From JAJYSO01 sp964586655 (lineage in GTDB: Bacteria > Bacteroidota > Bacteroidia > Flavobacteriales > Flavobacteriaceae): 64,000 bases of DNA. Below, piece by piece: positions 63,466 to 64,000 of the stretch; the stretch's first letter is position 1; each line of letters starts with the position of its first letter. The position numbers were made by a program, and so were the translations under genes. The notes below the pieces were generated by a model. It saw only the letters and a list, made by a program, of their open reading frames with translations. It was not told where the DNA came from and ran no database searches. Where the stretch lies: positions 62,001 to 126,000 of the forward strand of contig CAZPGY010000001.1 in the NCBI GenBank assembly GCA_964586655.1. The letters are read 5' to 3'.

Positions 63466-63705
63466 ATGACTCACTATGTAAAAATCGCAGCTTTCACTTA
63501 TCCCGCTGAAGTGAGCATACTCAAACACTTACTTGAACAGGAAGAAATTCGTTTTTTCTTTCAAAATGAAACCATTATTGGGGTGCTTCCTTTTCACTCG
63601 CATGCCCTCGGCGGTATTTTATTAAAAGTGCATCGCGATGATATTTTAAAAGCCAAAAAGATCCTTGACGAATTCCAAGACAATCCCGATTTACAGTCAC
63701 TTTAA
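63466..63705 (+). CDS. Small DUF2007-type protein
   Basis: 79 residues with no signal or membrane helix. The pattern YVKIAAFTYPAEVSILKHLL, then FFFQNETIIGVLP and GGILLKVHRDDILKAKKILD, matches the ferredoxin-like DUF2007 domain (putative signal-transducing protein, also called GlnB-like in shape). Its function is unknown. No partner gene is in the window. Element B and a dead transposase lie upstream. Confidence 0.8.
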   Translation: MTHYVKIAAFTYPAEVSILKHLLEQEEIRFFFQNETIIGVLPFHSHALGGILLKVHRDDILKAKKILDEFQDNPDLQSL

Positions 63706-64000
63706 AAATCAAACAGAGTTATCAACATTTATATATATATAATTATTCTTCTTTAAAATTTAAAAAATAAAAATAGTGATAATGATGGGCCGTGAATAGC
63801 GGTATAATTAAGAGAAGGATTATTTTGAATTGTCACTTATTAAAAGTCATGCACCACAGAATTAAAAATTGTTAATAGTAAAAATATAAGAATCAATCAA
63901 ATGGGTATTTTAGTTAACAAGTGTTCATAATTTAATTCACTATTTTTGGTGCAATACTATTTTTTAATTGCTTGTTTATAACTCGATTTTAAGGGTTGAT
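63706..64000. other. A/T-rich terminal spacer
   Basis: 295 bp to the window edge with no frame worth reporting. TATATATATATAAT stands at about 63731-63744. A TATTTTTG (-7-like) box occurs near 63941-63948, which might belong to a gene beyond the edge. Confidence 0.3.

Overview
The window looks like chromosomal DNA of a member of the Bacteroidota, most probably class Flavobacteriia. Supporting signs are the TTTG-N19-TAnnTTTG promoters (upstream of 11745 and 27504), A/T-rich leaders with few Shine-Dalgarno sequences, many lipoproteins with an S-C lipobox, DnaE fused to an N-terminal proofreading exonuclease, a carbamoyl-phosphate synthase large subunit without its C-terminal regulatory domain, and gene orders that I recall from flavobacteria (ftsK-lolA-lptF/G-ribBA; rnpA-S41 peptidase; hemA/hemC divergent from an AraC gene and hemH). 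I do not assign a genus. No tRNA, rRNA, CRISPR array or intact prophage or transposon was seen. Nearly all of the window is core genome.

Layout. 1-3.6 kb: end of ftsK, a LolA-like carrier, an LptF/G permease and a RibBA whose second domain is degenerate. 3.8-9 kb: OmpA-type lipoprotein, uvrC, and a patatin fused to a POTRA and an outer-membrane barrel. 9.5-14.9 kb: rnpA coupled to a C-terminal processing peptidase, a thioredoxin-like lipoprotein, hemL, a small lipoprotein. 15-23 kb: minus-strand hemA-hemC-KtrB/TrkH-KtrA block, then divergent AraC regulator, hemH and a MATE exporter. 23.4-28.5 kb: radical SAM protein, Xaa-Pro aminopeptidase, thioesterase, gpsA. 28.8-35.8 kb: dnaE, an SLC13 permease and cysC. 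35.9-44.3 kb: a peptide-use block (M49-like peptidase, dipeptidyl peptidase IV, two POT transporters). 44.3-50.6 kb: transposon scar, carB, rpmH, TPR protein, lytic transglycosylase, hydrolase. 50.8-54.3 kb: small acetyltransferase, YraN, Crp/Fnr regulator, pirin, FMN reductase. 54.5-60.7 kb: minus-strand polA, unknown gene, recJ, terC. 60.8-64 kb: dnaK, a decayed transposase and a DUF2007-type protein.

Functional themes are haem synthesis (hemL, hemA, hemC, hemH within 9 kb), DNA replication and repair (uvrC, dnaE, polA, recJ), envelope biogenesis (LolA, LptF/G, OmpA-like, patatin-barrel, transglycosylase), peptide scavenging, and sulfate uptake and activation.

The most unusual feature is a family of short palindromic, MITE-like elements in the intergenic spaces. 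Two 161-bp copies, 40 kb apart and inverted (23274-23434 and 63190-63350), differ at one base. Three more diverged relatives lie at 9005-9187, 27210-27391 and 54304-54452, and a similarly built element lies at 51681-51841. One copy lies between a promoter-like motif and the ribosome binding site of a gene, and another cuts into a dead transposase. Other points worth checking are the RibBA domain that lost its zinc ligands, a cysteine-rich segment in ferrochelatase, the potassium transporter joined to the haem operon, and an unusual palindrome/TTGGCA promoter-like region before dnaK.
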